Shown here: positions 41,293 to 52,120 of the stretch, one piece after another | Position numbering within the stretch: the first letter of the stretch is position 1 | Layout of the letters: each line of letters starts with the position of its first letter | Made by a program: the position numbers and the translations under genes | NCBI RefSeq assembly: GCF_042100115.1 | Contig: NC_091277.1 | Span: forward strand, 1,488,001-1,552,000 | Direction: 5' to 3' | From: Alternaria dauci | Lineage: Eukaryota; Ascomycota; Dothideomycetes; Pleosporales; Pleosporaceae | DNA: 64,000 nt | Notes under the pieces: generated by a model | Told to the model about the DNA's origin: nothing | Seen by the model: only the letters and a program-made list of their open reading frames with translations | Database searches by the model: none

Positions 41293-43744
41293 TTAGGCAT
41301 TGATGATGAGGTTGCGCTGACTGGTATCTTCGGGGTACGCCCCAAACACAAAGCGATAGAGCTCGCGCAGCCACTTGAATGCCTCGCTGCGGCCCAGCCA
41401 TTGCACTGATCGTCCAATTTCGAGCGCTGTCAGCCTGCGGAGTGGCTGAGTGTGAACGTTTCGTAGGGTTGGGTCTGCAAGAACAAGTTTTCGATAGCTG
41501 TCGAACAATTGACTTTGCCACGTCTCGGCGCCGAAGCTGTTGGACGGTAAGGCACGAATGAAGTCTGGGAGGGGAATTTGGCGGTTGTAGCCTGTATTAA
41601 TGGCCGCCTTGATGATCAGCCCTTTCAGGCGAACCAAGTTGGCGTCTTCTCGACCCGCGGTAGCGGTGGAAGATGTGTGATGCGAAGCGTCCGAGTATGT
41701 GGAGAGGTTGGAAGAAGCGGATGACCAGCGATCATGGGTTCGTGTCATACCGGCTTCTGGACCAAGCACAAGTATGTTTGGAACATTCGGCTCGTCCGCT
41801 GGTGAGAACTCTTCGCGATCATCAAAAATCGTCGTCGGCGTCTCTGGCTGGATTGGGGTTGCCCGTCTCGAGGAGATGGCCGAATGATACGATTGGTTTA
41901 CACTGGAAGACCGTCCAGACCGGTCGGAGTACGCAGCCTGGGAGCGATGTGTCACAGAACTCCGACCAACCGAAAAGGCATACTGAGTCGGTCGTGGGGT
42001 GCCGCGATCCGGTCGTACCTGTGTCCAGCCTTCACGGAACAGGTCGCACAACTCCCAACATGCCTGTATGGCCGAACCTAGCAGCTCCTCATCGGCGGGC
42101 TTGCCATCCCGGCTGTTCTGACGAAGGCTGAATAGCATTTCTGCCAACGACCAGCATGCGTGCAGCAACGAGTCCGTCTCTTCTGGAAGAGAAGTCCGCT
42201 GCTTCATTAGTCGATGACATAGCGTCAAGTAGAAATCCAGCGTGCGTTCACGGAATGTTTCAGGTAGGGTGCGGTCATGCGCGTTGTAGAGGTGGTTGTT
42301 CAGCTCGAAACTGACTCTGAGCACCGAGTCTGAAGCCTCATCGCCGCGCTGGCGGACATCAAACAGTGCTTGACAAAAATCTCGACAAAGCTCCAGCGTG
42401 GGCCGGATCTGCGCGGAAGGATTCTCTTCTCTGCTCTCGTAGAGTTTCTGGCAAAGTCGCCAACATGTTCTCCAAGCATGCTCCTGCATATCGGGACTTC
42501 CACCTGAGTAGTGAAACATGCGTGTTCGGTGATGCTGGCTAAGTTTGGCCAGCGAGTTGCAGAGTATCCAGCATTCATCCAGTGCACTTCTCAGGGCAGC
42601 GACTTCCTTTTCTGATTCGTGAATACCGTGGATGGCCTGGCCTATGGTTTGTGTGCCAATCGACATGGATTCGCCGTCCTGAGATTGTGATGACTGGCTG
42701 TCATCCTGTTCGATCACGGAGCTCGCAGATGAATCGGTGGTAGCATGGTCTTCGTACTCGGCAATATCTGTGCACATTAGCACGTGATACTTACAGTGCT
42801 CGGCGAGACGTACCAGCGAGATTGACGCTTTTGCGAACGCTGCGTCGCCGGAGGTCTTCCTCGAAATCTTGTCTTGTCTGTGCACGCGGCGTGCTACGGT
42901 CTGCAACCGAGTTTGACACGGCGGTATCAATTGGGGTTGTGTGGGCAGACGCCGTGTGCTTGTCTTCAACATCGGGAAGCATGTTGGCTTCTGGCGTTGA
43001 TGGCGATTCAACGGCAGTATGATCCGACGTGTTTGCGCTCGATGATGCGCCGGACGTGCTCATCCGGCTCTGCCTCACACGTCAGCCATGCAGTGCAACC
43101 ATGACAGGAATGAGACTCACAAACTGCTTGAAGTTGTCCGGCGCATGGATGACAGATGGGGGAGCATCGTCCGAGTCTGCCCTCCGCACGGCGGTGTTGA
43201 GCTTGTGGGTATGCGGCTGGCACAGGTCAGAGGAGTGAGCGAAGGCATGATGGACGTGTTGAACATGGTGGCATGATATCATACCTTTGTCTGGCCGTCC
43301 TGGCTCGCCGGGCTCACAATGTCGTCAGTGCCCGGCGACCTAATGTCGCTCATGCCATCTTCGCTCAGGTGGTTCTCTTGGGCATCCTCTTCAATCTGTA
43401 GTGGGGTCAGGTCAGCCCCGCGTGTTCCCAGATGCGCCCACGGCATGATTCACCTCAGTATGGTCGGTATGACTGGTGCCGTTGCTGTCAACGGGCGAGG
43501 GGTCTACGGAAGCCGGGTAGGGGCTTGGTGGTGGTTGGAGATGATCGGACGTGTGGCCCGATGATCTTGGAGCGTCCATGTTAGCCGGCAGTCCGCAATG
43601 CTCTGTCCAGACGAGGGCGTCGCACCTATTTGAGAAGACATGGGCAAATGTGCCCGGCGAGCTGGGCGAGTCCGTGTAGGGGCTGAATGCCGACATGGAC
43701 TTTAGGCCATTCGGTGACGGCATGAGCTGCGTCGCGGTTGCCAT
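41293..43744 (-). CDS. Five-exon conserved-looking fungal protein, function unknown
   Basis: I do not know a function for this 742-residue protein. Exons are 43744-43454, 43395-43285, 43216-43121, 43069-42814 and 42767-41293. The introns are 58, 68, 51 and 46 bp, all with GT...AG ends, and the frame closes exactly. The N-terminal 270 residues are Ser/Pro/Thr-rich and disordered. From residue 280 a helical domain rich in Trp, Cys and Leu (SALDECWILCNSLAKLSQHHR, AWRTCWRLCQKLYESREE, LELCRDFCQALFDVRQRG, DFYLTLCHRLMKQR, LLHACWSLAEMLFSLRQ, AIQACWELCDLFREGW) shows about six similar repeats. The C-terminus (LVRLKGLIIKAAINTGYNR...ALEIGRSVQWLGRSEAFKWLRELYRFVFG) is compact. A scaffold role is possible but unproven. 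Confidence 0.85.
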
Positions 43745-45576
43745 GCCTCACGCTGCTCTTGACGAGGGCACAACAGATGCTGCGCCAGAGCTGCGCCCGG
43801 TTCTGCGCTGCGGGTGGGCAACACAATCGAAGGGAGGAGAACAACAAAAAAAAACAGAGGCCCGTCTCCAGATCGGCCGCCTATCACTTCAGATGACAAT
43901 GTTGGCGAGGCTGAGCGGCGAGTCACGAATCAGAAGGGAATGCGCGGCGCGAAGGGGAGGGGGGTGGTGTGGGCGGGCGACGAGAGCGCTTGCGTCTATG
44001 GGAAAGAAGGACGGGACGAGGCTTATCAGAGCAGGCCAGCTGCCGGGAAGAGGCTCAAGGTACGGCGTCGGCGTGTAAGGTGGTGTCGTTGTTTCAACAC
44101 AGCGACTCTGCCTCGGTGGAGACTCTCTCTCAGCGCAGGCGGCGTCAAGCTGCTCTCCCCAGCAGCAGCGAACATGCTCGCCCGGCCGTGCACCGTGGCC
44201 CGCTTACAACACCTGTCCGTTCACCACCACCACTTGGCGCCGCAGACGAATCGCCGCCCTGGGAGCTGCTAAGCTTCAGGGATGAACTGCAGATTAAGCG
44301 CCCAGGGCCACGCTAGATTGCGGGCGTGCTGAGCGATCCCGCGCCGTGCGTGCCAGAGACACGACACTGGATCCTCTAGAACAGCCATCGCTAGGAACCT
44401 GGGTCTCTGTGCCCGTCTGATGGTGCCATCACGATTCAGTTTACTCTGCTACTCAGATACCGTCCGGGAAAGAGAGCAAACGGCTGAGGCACTCTCCAAA
44501 GCTGGGGTAAGCAGCCCCTCGGCATCGTTTATTCATCCAGCATTAGTTCCTCGCATGGCGAACGTTGCTGCAGAAGCCTAGGGCCAGGCCTCCATGAGAC
44601 GCTAATGCACCCTTCCCCAAAGGGCTCTATCAGCTGCGCGCTGAGACAGCAGCAGTGTGTGCGGCACAGTCGATATGCCCGTCTGGCCGTTTGCTCAGTC
44701 TCCAGTTCCGGCCCCATCGACATCGACGTGGCCGACTTGCATCAAATGAATGCCTCGATGGTGTGATGAATTCCTCCTCGCAACGGTCCGTCGACACATG
44801 GCATCTCAAGAGCCTCTTCTTGCTACATCTGTAGCATCGTCATCGGTACCACATATCCGCTAGCTCATCTCCGGATCCTACAAGCGTGCCAGCGTCTCCG
44901 GCTACCATCTGCTCGGATGCTTAGATTGGCCAATTGCATCCCCAACTTTTTGGCTTGCACACGAAAGCACACAATTTTGTCTCCCTTCAACCTACCACAG
45001 TTGACGCTGCGCAAGTTTTCGTCAATGCACTCTAGTCTGACCTACTGGCCTACAGGCAGCCACCTTGTCCGTCTTTCACGAATACACGAGCCGCCCTTCT
45101 GTGTGCGACCTGTGCCGCTCCCGCGTTTGACATTAGCCGCGCCCAAGCCGGCTTGCCAATAAGCGCCGTGGTGCACAGGTCTTTCTCTCGGTCTTTGTAC
45201 GACTGACAGGCACAGAATAATCTCCCAGATGACTGACAGGAGGCTGCAGCGTCGGCTTGCATGACTTTCTGCACACACGTCGGTAACCGATGAGAACGTG
45301 CCCCTTGGGACCAATTATACCCAACCTTGAATCTGTGGCCGATACCAAAACCAACATTATAAGGCACGCTACGTTGGTATACTAGTCATGGTCCTGCTTG
45401 AGAGAAGGTGTCAAACATACCTGGTGTCCCACCCGTGTTGACAGCTTCGCCTAGACATCCAACCGAAGCAACCCCGCTCTCACGTTATCGGCGCTTACTC
45501 CCATCGTCTCTTTGGCAAGCATCTCTACCACCAACGGTACCCTTCTATGCTCGTTCGGGTACTGTCATCCAGGCAG
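43745..45576. other. 1.8-kb intergenic region
   Basis: No gene is supported. The first part is the promoter and leader of the five-exon gene (minus). Frames at 43814-44316 (plus) lie in GC-rich leader sequence and lack domains. Nothing is recognised from 44320 to 45576. Confidence 0.5.
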
Positions 45577-45760
45577 TACGCTATACATGGAAAATTTGAA
45601 CGGCCTCTCTGTATTTGCCTAGGTAGGGTGTCGCTATACAAAAGAAAGATTCAATACTCCTTCTGTAGTTGCCTACATAGGTTATTCTCTACGAGAGAAA
45701 GCTTAGACGCTCCCTTTTAGCTGCCTGGGTAGCATGTTTGATTTTTCCTTGTATAGCGCG
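45577..45760. mobile_element. Modular MITE-like element, copy C (three modules, reverse orientation)
   Basis: This 184-bp copy has ends TACGCTATACATGGAAAA and TTTTCCTTGTATAGCGCG. Three module cores run on the opposite strand relative to copy B: TTGCCTAGGTAG, TTGCCTACATAGG and CTGCCTGGGTAG. Flanks GCAG and GTAG agree at three of four positions, so the target duplication is decayed. Internal junctions read GTCGCTATACAAAAG and CTCTACGAGAGAAAG, remnants of module termini. It is non-coding. Confidence 0.75.
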
Positions 45761-46691
45761 GTAGCTTGAAGCATCCGAAATCATAACAAAGGGCGGCCTG
45801 AAAGCCATCTCGACTAGCGACCAACACGCGACATCCCAGTATGCCGGTACGATCACTATCCGGCAAGCTGCCGCTTTTGTTTGTTCTTCACGATTGTCAA
45901 TTCCCTAAACAGGAAAACGAGCATACAGGCGAGGTCCACCAACAATGACAGCCATCTCGATCTTTAACTGCTTTGTCATTGAATGTTACAATGACTTCCA
46001 ACAAGCGGGGTTCGCCCTACCAACAGCTACAATGCCTTGTGGTTCTTGTTTTTTATGCCAGACCAGACCGACTTTGCAGACTCCCACCATTCAGGATGTC
46101 ATGCGAATCATGATGAAAGAGATCTAAAGCCACCACTCTTTCCACGACGCTACTCACAGCATGAAATCTCCGAGGGGCTCAGCGGTTTAGGAACATTCCC
46201 TCCCGTGCCGAGCGCTTCTGCAACATATGGAATGTGCTTTCCGGGTAGTCGTCAGCCCTAAAAAACATATCGACGTCTCAGAATGAAACATCCGGTTTGT
46301 CGCAGTCTGCCTTGGGCAAGCACAATGTATGTACAGCCTCGTGCGACTGACGCTGTGCAGCGTCATGGAGGCTCAATGTTTCACTACCTTTTGAACAACA
46401 CGAACATACGCCTCCATATAGATGTTGACCAAACAACGCACAAAAGTCGCTGTCATGGGTCGCGTGATAGCACTGGGTCTCGCGACACCTCACTGTCAGT
46501 CTCAGCGTCCTAGACTACTACATAGAAAGTTGTGCTCCACAACATTACTCTTGTATGTATGTCTGCCGAATACAATAAGAGGAGAAAACAAAATTCGATC
46601 TAGATCACAATTACGAACGCCTTCTAGGTGGCTCAAGACTGACAGCAAACTAACGTGCCACCTAGTGTGCATTGTTTGGATCAACAAAACT
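45761..46691. other. Intergenic region
   Basis: No gene is seen. The last part is the 3' flank of the CxxC membrane protein gene (minus). Short frames here have no coding character. Confidence 0.5.
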
Positions 46692-48397
46692 CTATTTCCA
46701 GTGGTCGATCCATTCCTTTTCCATCGCCGTCATTTTGTCTTGAATAATAGCCGCCTGCATAGCCTTCTCGCTAGCCTTGGCCATTTGCGCATTTGTCATA
46801 GTCCAATCGATCTATACTACCATTAGTATCATTCTCTGGTGTCATAGCCTCGATGCCATTCCACTGAGTACTCACTGGGGGTCCAATCCATCCGCTGACA
46901 CTCCATTGCGTGCTAGCCATCCTAGCCTGCGATTGAGCGATCCTCATCTGGTTCATATGCATATTCTCCTGCATCTTCAGCTGCTGAAATTCTTGCTTCA
47001 TGCGTCCAAGCTGCATCTCCAATTCTTGCAACTTGTTGTTTCGTGCCTGAATCTTCTGCCGGAATGTTAATAGGTCGTTGGTGCGGCACGCGTCTGTGAA
47101 GTAGGACTGAAGACGAGGAGAGTAGAGGTCACACATGAAACCATTAGGGTGTGGTTCTTCGGCCTTGAGCTGCAAGAGGATGGTCGGTTGTGTTGTGCTG
47201 GAGTAGAGAGGCTCAATGTGCTTGAGATGGCATTCTTCACAGGCAGTGAACTCGGATGCCATGGATGACAAGCAGTATTGTTTCTCACCCGTGACCAACT
47301 TCCCTTTTTGGCAGACAGGTACAGGTCCCCATTTCTTGACAAAGTCAATCAGTGGTGTGATGTCCCGAGTTCTTGTTTCTAGTGTACTCTCTGCCACGTT
47401 GGCAATTCTTTCAACGTATTCTAGACACCGTTGTTGTCCGTTTCCTGGTGTCATAAGGTCGCAGGTCGCGAGCAACGCTTGTCCGTCCGCGATCGGCTCA
47501 AATATCCGCTTCAGGCAAGGAAAGATAATGTTAATATGAGCAACGCAGTCCGAGCACGCAGTCATCTCTTCAATCAGCGATCCGGTCTTTGGGTCTCGAA
47601 GAGAATACCACGTCCTCGTTACAGCCGGTTTCCCTCCTTTCTTGACTTCTGTATCCTCCATGTTGAAGTTTGGGCAGATACCATCCTTATCCCTCTGGAT
47701 GCTTTGAATTTCACCCAGCAAGCTGAGGTCAGGCTGGCCCTGTTGAAAAAGCCACATATAGGCTAAGCTTACCCATAAGAACGAGAAATCGCACATGTGT
47801 GAAAGTTGATAGTTTGCTGGTTTGGCGGGTTGTGCAGAAATAAAGGAGGCATAGCGAGTACCGCGAAAAGACGTGTTGTAACAGTCCGGACAAATGTCAA
47901 AATTTGGAATCGGTCTTGGTGAGCTGACTTGCAACCAGTCGTTGTGTCCTTGGGTAAAGCTCGGCCGCCCGCACAACCCAAGCGTTGGGTATTGTTTTGT
48001 CTGCGATGTCCCGGCCTGCGAAGAAGATGAACTTCGAGGTGGCAGGGGCGGGGGCCGGACCTAAAGAGTGGTGTACAAATTCAGTACAGGTCTCGCATGC
48101 AGTTCATACGAGGACATTACTAACAAGAGGCATGTCTTATACAGAAGGGTATCTAACTGATCTGAATGGTAGAAAAGCTACCAGCAAAATATTCGATAGT
48201 GAAAACAATGTTTTGCTAAAGTGGAAGAAACCACCTATCTTTTGGGGTGTTTGAATACCTCTAGACTCAATAATGGGTAGCTTCCAAGGTTGCCGAGGCA
48301 TGAGGCTGAAGAGGCTGAAAAGTCGTCCGAATACGATACCGGTGAAGGCCAGCCCCGCAATGAGCGCCCAAATCAAGGCCACTAGAGTGCCACGCAT
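46692..48397 (-). CDS. Membrane-anchored protein with CxxC motifs, function unknown; 5' exon structure uncertain
   Basis: I recall similar fungal proteins annotated only as integral membrane proteins. The two 3' exons are firm: 48060-46876 (phase 0, VRPPPLPPR...KQYPTLGLCGRPSFTQGHNDW) and 46811-46692 (IDWTMTNAQMAKASEKAMQAAII...WIDHWK). They are joined over a 64-bp GTGAGT...TAG intron. Cys pairs include DICPDCY, CSDCVAHI and CEECHLKHIEPLY, plus MCDFSFLW, suggesting metal binding. A coiled-coil, Gln/Met-rich segment lies near the end. A separate upstream frame starts at 48397 (MRGTLVALIWALIAGLAFTGIVFG), a good membrane anchor followed by RQPWKLPIIESRG. It is probably exon 1, but I could not settle its donor site: candidates near 48142 or after ILL give matching phase. 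Confidence 0.75.
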
Positions 48398-48474
48398 GTC
48401 GGACCTTCTACATACGTTGCGCATCAAAGGGTTTTGTACATGGGAAGTGGAGGGATCGACGGGCTGCGGCCTAT

Positions 48475-48604
48475 CACGCCATACGAGGGAAAACCGAACG
48501 ACACGTCCGTAGTTGCCTGGGTAGGGTATCGCCATAAAGGGAAGACCGGTTGCTCTCCCGGTAGATGCCTGGTAAGGTGTTTGATTTTTCGCTCGTATGG
48601 CGTA
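48475..48604. mobile_element. Modular MITE-like element, copy D (two modules, reverse orientation)
   Basis: This copy of about 130 bp starts CACGCCATACGAGGGAAAA and ends TTTTTCGCTCGTATGGCGT. The two module cores are on the reverse strand relative to copy B (TTGCCTGGGTAGGG and ATGCCTGGTAAGG), with an internal junction TATCGCCATAAAGGG. No matching target duplication is visible (CTAT against GCAC). It lies between the 3' part of a broken gene and the 5' exon of the CxxC membrane protein gene, both on the minus strand. Confidence 0.82.
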
Positions 48605-50153
48605 GCACTGTGACTGGAGGAAGCATGAAGTAAACCATATGGTAGTTGGGTATACCACCCTCGAAGAAAGCCAATTCCTCTGCCCTCAACCTTCTACCTT
48701 GCCCCGGGCCCTCGATAGGACGCTTACGGCCTTGAATACCTGGAAGGACGACGGGGAAGTCCCGCCAGGTGCCGTATCCCTTGTCTCGGAAGCCGAGCGT
48801 CTCGTAGAGGTTACATATGGCCTCATAGCAAGCAGCATTTCTAGTCTCCCATTTGTCGTAAGCTGCCATACGGAGGGTTCGATCGTTGAGTAGATTTTCT
48901 CAACGGCGTGCCTCCGCCGGTCCAACCACCATGCGGTGCAGCAGCTCGCAGGCATAAGTCCAATAGTAGGCGACCATGGCTGGGATCCGCGATCCGGCTG
49001 GTGGGACCTCTCCGGGAGCGGCAGCGGGCTGTGGGTCGTTCACAATCACACGTCTATCAAGTGTCAGTGATTCGAAAGAAGTCTCACTCGTGGGTCAGGA
49101 AGCGTAGTATTTACCTGATGTCCACGACCTTGGACGCTGTTTCAAGGTGCAATGCGATAATATCTCTCTTGACAGTGCCCCTCCAGAACGTTATGCGGTC
49201 TCCGGATGAGCGACCGCTGAGCCAGACCAACTTCGCCTCCCGACACATGATTGCGCTTGTGATGGTCGTCATATCGATATGGCAACGCGGGGGCGCGTCC
49301 TTGAGGTTAGACAAGAACTCCAGCTTCCGTTCGCACCGAGCTTTTGCGACCCCCTTGGCCGCAGCATGAAGCTCCTGCACCAGCTTGTACTCGCCTTCAT
49401 ACGTGGTCGTCCAGAGCTGCTCCCCGGCCGATATTGCGTTCAGATACGCTTGACGGTTTGCGTTGCGGAGGGCCACATCGGCGGCGGTCTCCCCATCTAC
49501 TGGGAACGAGTACGCTCTTGCTTCGAGGGCGAAATGGCTTTGCTGCACTACAACATTTTCCGTGCTCACCTTTCCACGGACAAAATCCTGGATGAAAGAA
49601 CTTTTGCCAAACCTTTCTGTCTGGATGTTCTCGCAGACAGTTCTGAACAATTTACCACTCTCTTCTTGTTCAGCCTTGGTGTCGTACGTGCCGACAAGTG
49701 TTGCCACGCCATACTAGGGAAAAATCGAACACCCTACTAGGCGACTACAGGGAGAGCAGTTAGTTTCCTTACATAGCGATACTCTACCTAGGCGACTACA
49801 AGAGTGGCGTTCAATTTTTCCCTTCTATGAAATTGAGAATAACGTCCACTAGAGTATTTTCCCTTCTATAGCGTGGTTGCCATCATTCCACGGGGCACGG
49901 TACCATAATAAGTGGCGAGGACCCTTCCGATTTTCGTCACCTCGGCTGTTGTGGGCATGGACGTCGGCGTTTTGATCCCACTGGATGCCATCGCTGCGGT
50001 AACTGAAGAAGATGTGGAGTTGGCGATGGCAAGATCCACAGCATATGGGTCGATCTTATCTTTGTGTGCTTGTTCTGGGAGTTCCGAATACAACGTCGAA
50101 GCGGGTATCTCATACGCCAACTCCGCCAAGGCGTCTATTCTTACAGTATTCAT
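48605..50153 (-). pseudogene. Broken gene of unknown function, interrupted by a mobile element and a stop codon
   Basis: A long minus-strand frame of unknown function is recognisable in three parts. Part 1 starts at the ATG at 50153 (MNTVRIDALAELAYEIPAS) and runs to 49876 (YYGTVPRGMMA), where element copy E interrupts it. Part 2 (49704-49115) resumes in the same frame (TLVGTYDTKAEQEESGK...) and is followed by a 61-bp intron (49054-49114, GTAAAT...TAG). Part 3 goes on from 49053 (RVIVNDPQPAAAPG...HRMVVGPAEARR) to TGA at 48902-48900. The same frame then continues as ENLLNDRTLRMAAYDKWETR...GYGTWRDFPVVLP to copy D at 48604. The total would be about 440 codons. No domain is recognised. If transcribed, the present gene would give only a short N-terminal fragment. 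Confidence 0.72.
49705..49875. mobile_element. Modular MITE-like element, copy E (two modules plus partial end duplication), inside a coding frame
   Basis: This 171-bp copy begins CACGCCATACTAGGGAAAAA and ends TTCCCTTCTATAGCGTG. GTTGC flanks both ends (49700-49704 and 49876-49880), a 5-bp duplication. Two cores (TAGGCGACTACAGG and TAGGCGACTACAAG) are followed by a normal-looking end, TTTTTCCCTTCTATGAAA. About 45 bp with a second CCCTTCTAT end follow, as if an end had been duplicated. It splits the minus-strand gene of unknown function. Confidence 0.87.
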
Positions 50154-50356
50154 GATGAAGTGGTACGAATCTGAGGTATGGGTAGGTGTAGAGCGAACTC
50201 GTCGTTCCAGAACATGTAGGATCAGGAAGATTCCATAAGCTTTGTGAAGCAGTTTGAAGAGATGGATTGAGCACTGTGGTGATTGAATAGACATTACATG
50301 CTCAGCGATGTATTGTTTCTTTAAGGTGGTTCTACTTCGCCGCAACCGAATGCCGC

Positions 50357-52120
50357 TCACTTCGTCTTAGCAATACTAACAACGTTCCGCAAGGTGCCAA
50401 AAGGCAACACGTCGGCGATCCTTTTCTTGCTGGCGAACAGCATGACCAGCCTATCCAACCCACACCCCCAGCCACCAGTCGGCGGCATACCCCATTCCAA
50501 TACTTCGAGATAACTCTCATCGATGGCGCCCTCACCCTCAGGATGGAAGTCACGCTGTTGAATGAACTTGCGGCGCTGTTCAAACGGCGAGTTTTCCTCC
50601 TCATATGCGTTGACGTATTCGCGGCCGTGAATGAAGAGCTCCACACGAGACGCGATACGCTGTCCAGTGACTTTGTCAACGTGTGATTTCGAGAGCGGAG
50701 AAAGTGCTTCCGGATGGTGAGTGATGAATGTAGGGTTCTTGCAAAGAGGCTCAATATATGTCTCGGCAAGTGCGTCAAGGAGACGCGGAAGAGTGGGATT
50801 GGGTGGAATGACGAGGTCTAGCTCAGCAAATAGCTGCAACAGCTTGTTGGAGGCATTCGATGACGATAGATCAGGTAGCTGGCGACCACAAGCTTGCTCG
50901 ATTGTGGGTATGAAGGGTAGTTGAGCAAAAGGCTGTGTGAAATCGACGTCTTCCGGTGCCGCTAGGGTAGGGAAATACGTAGACCTCAATGACTCAATCG
51001 CGGTATGAAGACCGTGTACCAATTGCTCTGTCCTGGCGACGACTGTGGGCAGGTTCGCGCCAACTTCGTAGAACTCACAAGTTGAGAATTCTGGGTTATG
51101 CGTGTTGTCTACACCTTCATTCCTGAAGACGCGCCCGATCTCAAAGATCTTATCCTGTCCTCCGACGATCAGCCGCTTCAAATTGAGCTCAGGTGCTATC
51201 CTGAGCCTTATAGGAGTATTCGATAGCTCGTTTGCGACAGTCTCGAAGGGTCGGGCAATAGCGCCTCCAGCGTTGACGTCGAACATGGGTGTTTCCACTT
51301 CCAAGAACCCACTTTGTATGAAGTACGTGCGCACGTAGTCATAGATCAGTGCCCGGAGTCGAAGGACATCGCCAGGCTCGTCGCTTGTGAGGGCGTGAAT
51401 GTGTGGTCGTCGCGCAAGGGTCTCGGCATCGTCAACTCTCTCTGGGAGGTGATGGAGGCATGGCGCGAGGATCTGGGGTAGGTCGAGAGCGAGAATTGAG
51501 AGTTGTCCGCTCGATGTCTTTGTAGGGTTACCGTTGACGGCTTTGTAGCATTAGAGTCTATCGTCAGGCTTGGTGGTTTCATCACTTACACACCCAGTCA
51601 CCAACCCGAGCGACTTTCTTGAAACCCTTGAAGTTCTCATCAAGGCCGTTTTGAGGTGCGAGCTTCTTCAGCTCTACCATGACCTGCAATCGCTGTGTGT
51701 CACGTTCAATATCGAGGAACATTAGCTTGGAGCCAAGCAATCGCACTGAGCGCACCCTTCCTGACACTGTCAGAACCGGACCGGTGCTCACAGGTAGTGA
51801 ATCATACCAAACACAGACACACGATCAGGAGTTGTTTCTTGGATGCCATCGTACTTGGCATTAAAATCACGTATCGATAAGTTTTGCGTATCCGTGGAGT
51901 AGGCCAGCCTAGGGTGGTAATCGCCCAAGGGCTTCACCTTGCCCAGGTGCTCCAGGCGCTTCTGCTTCTCTACATCATGTGGGCCAGTATATGCATCAGC
52001 GGCTAGGCTCTGAGCAAAGCGCCGCTGAACAGAGAGATATGCTCGCGCATGCTCCGGCCTGATGGAGCGACTAGCCTGGTAAAGATATGGGCGGAGAAAG
52101 TTCAAGGTTGGCCGACTCAT
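50357..52120 (-). CDS. MSK1: Lysyl-tRNA synthetase, class II, probably mitochondrial
   Basis: The 555-residue enzyme charges tRNA-Lys. Exons are 52120-51808, 51760-51590 and 51540-50357; introns are 47 bp (GTATGA...CAG) and 49 bp (GTAAGT...CTAATG...AAG), and frames close exactly. The first 50 residues are Arg-rich with few acids (MSRPTLNFLRPYLYQASRSIRPEHARAYLSVQRRFAQ), a likely mitochondrial presequence. An OB-fold anticodon-binding domain follows (VSVFGRVRSVRLLGSKLMFLDIE...). The class II core shows motif 1 near YFIQSGFLEVETPMF, motif 2 in FEIGRVFRNEGVDNTHNPEFSTCEFYEV, and motif 3 in WGCGLDRLVMLFASKKRIADVLPF. The cytosolic KRS1 usually carries a longer charged extension not seen here, which supports the mitochondrial assignment. 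Confidence 0.94.

Noticed and set aside
42768..42794. A 27-nt GTAAGT...CACAG sequence in the five-exon gene that looks like a tiny intron
   Set aside because: A 46-bp intron starting at the upstream GTACGT donor (42813) and using the same acceptor joins the frames correctly and has a normal length.
47740..47772. A 33-nt GTAAGC...CAACAG segment in the CxxC membrane protein gene
   Set aside because: It is in frame, shorter than any accepted intron here, and its residues (VSLAYMWLFQQ) fit the hydrophobic stretch I recall in related proteins, so it is read as coding.
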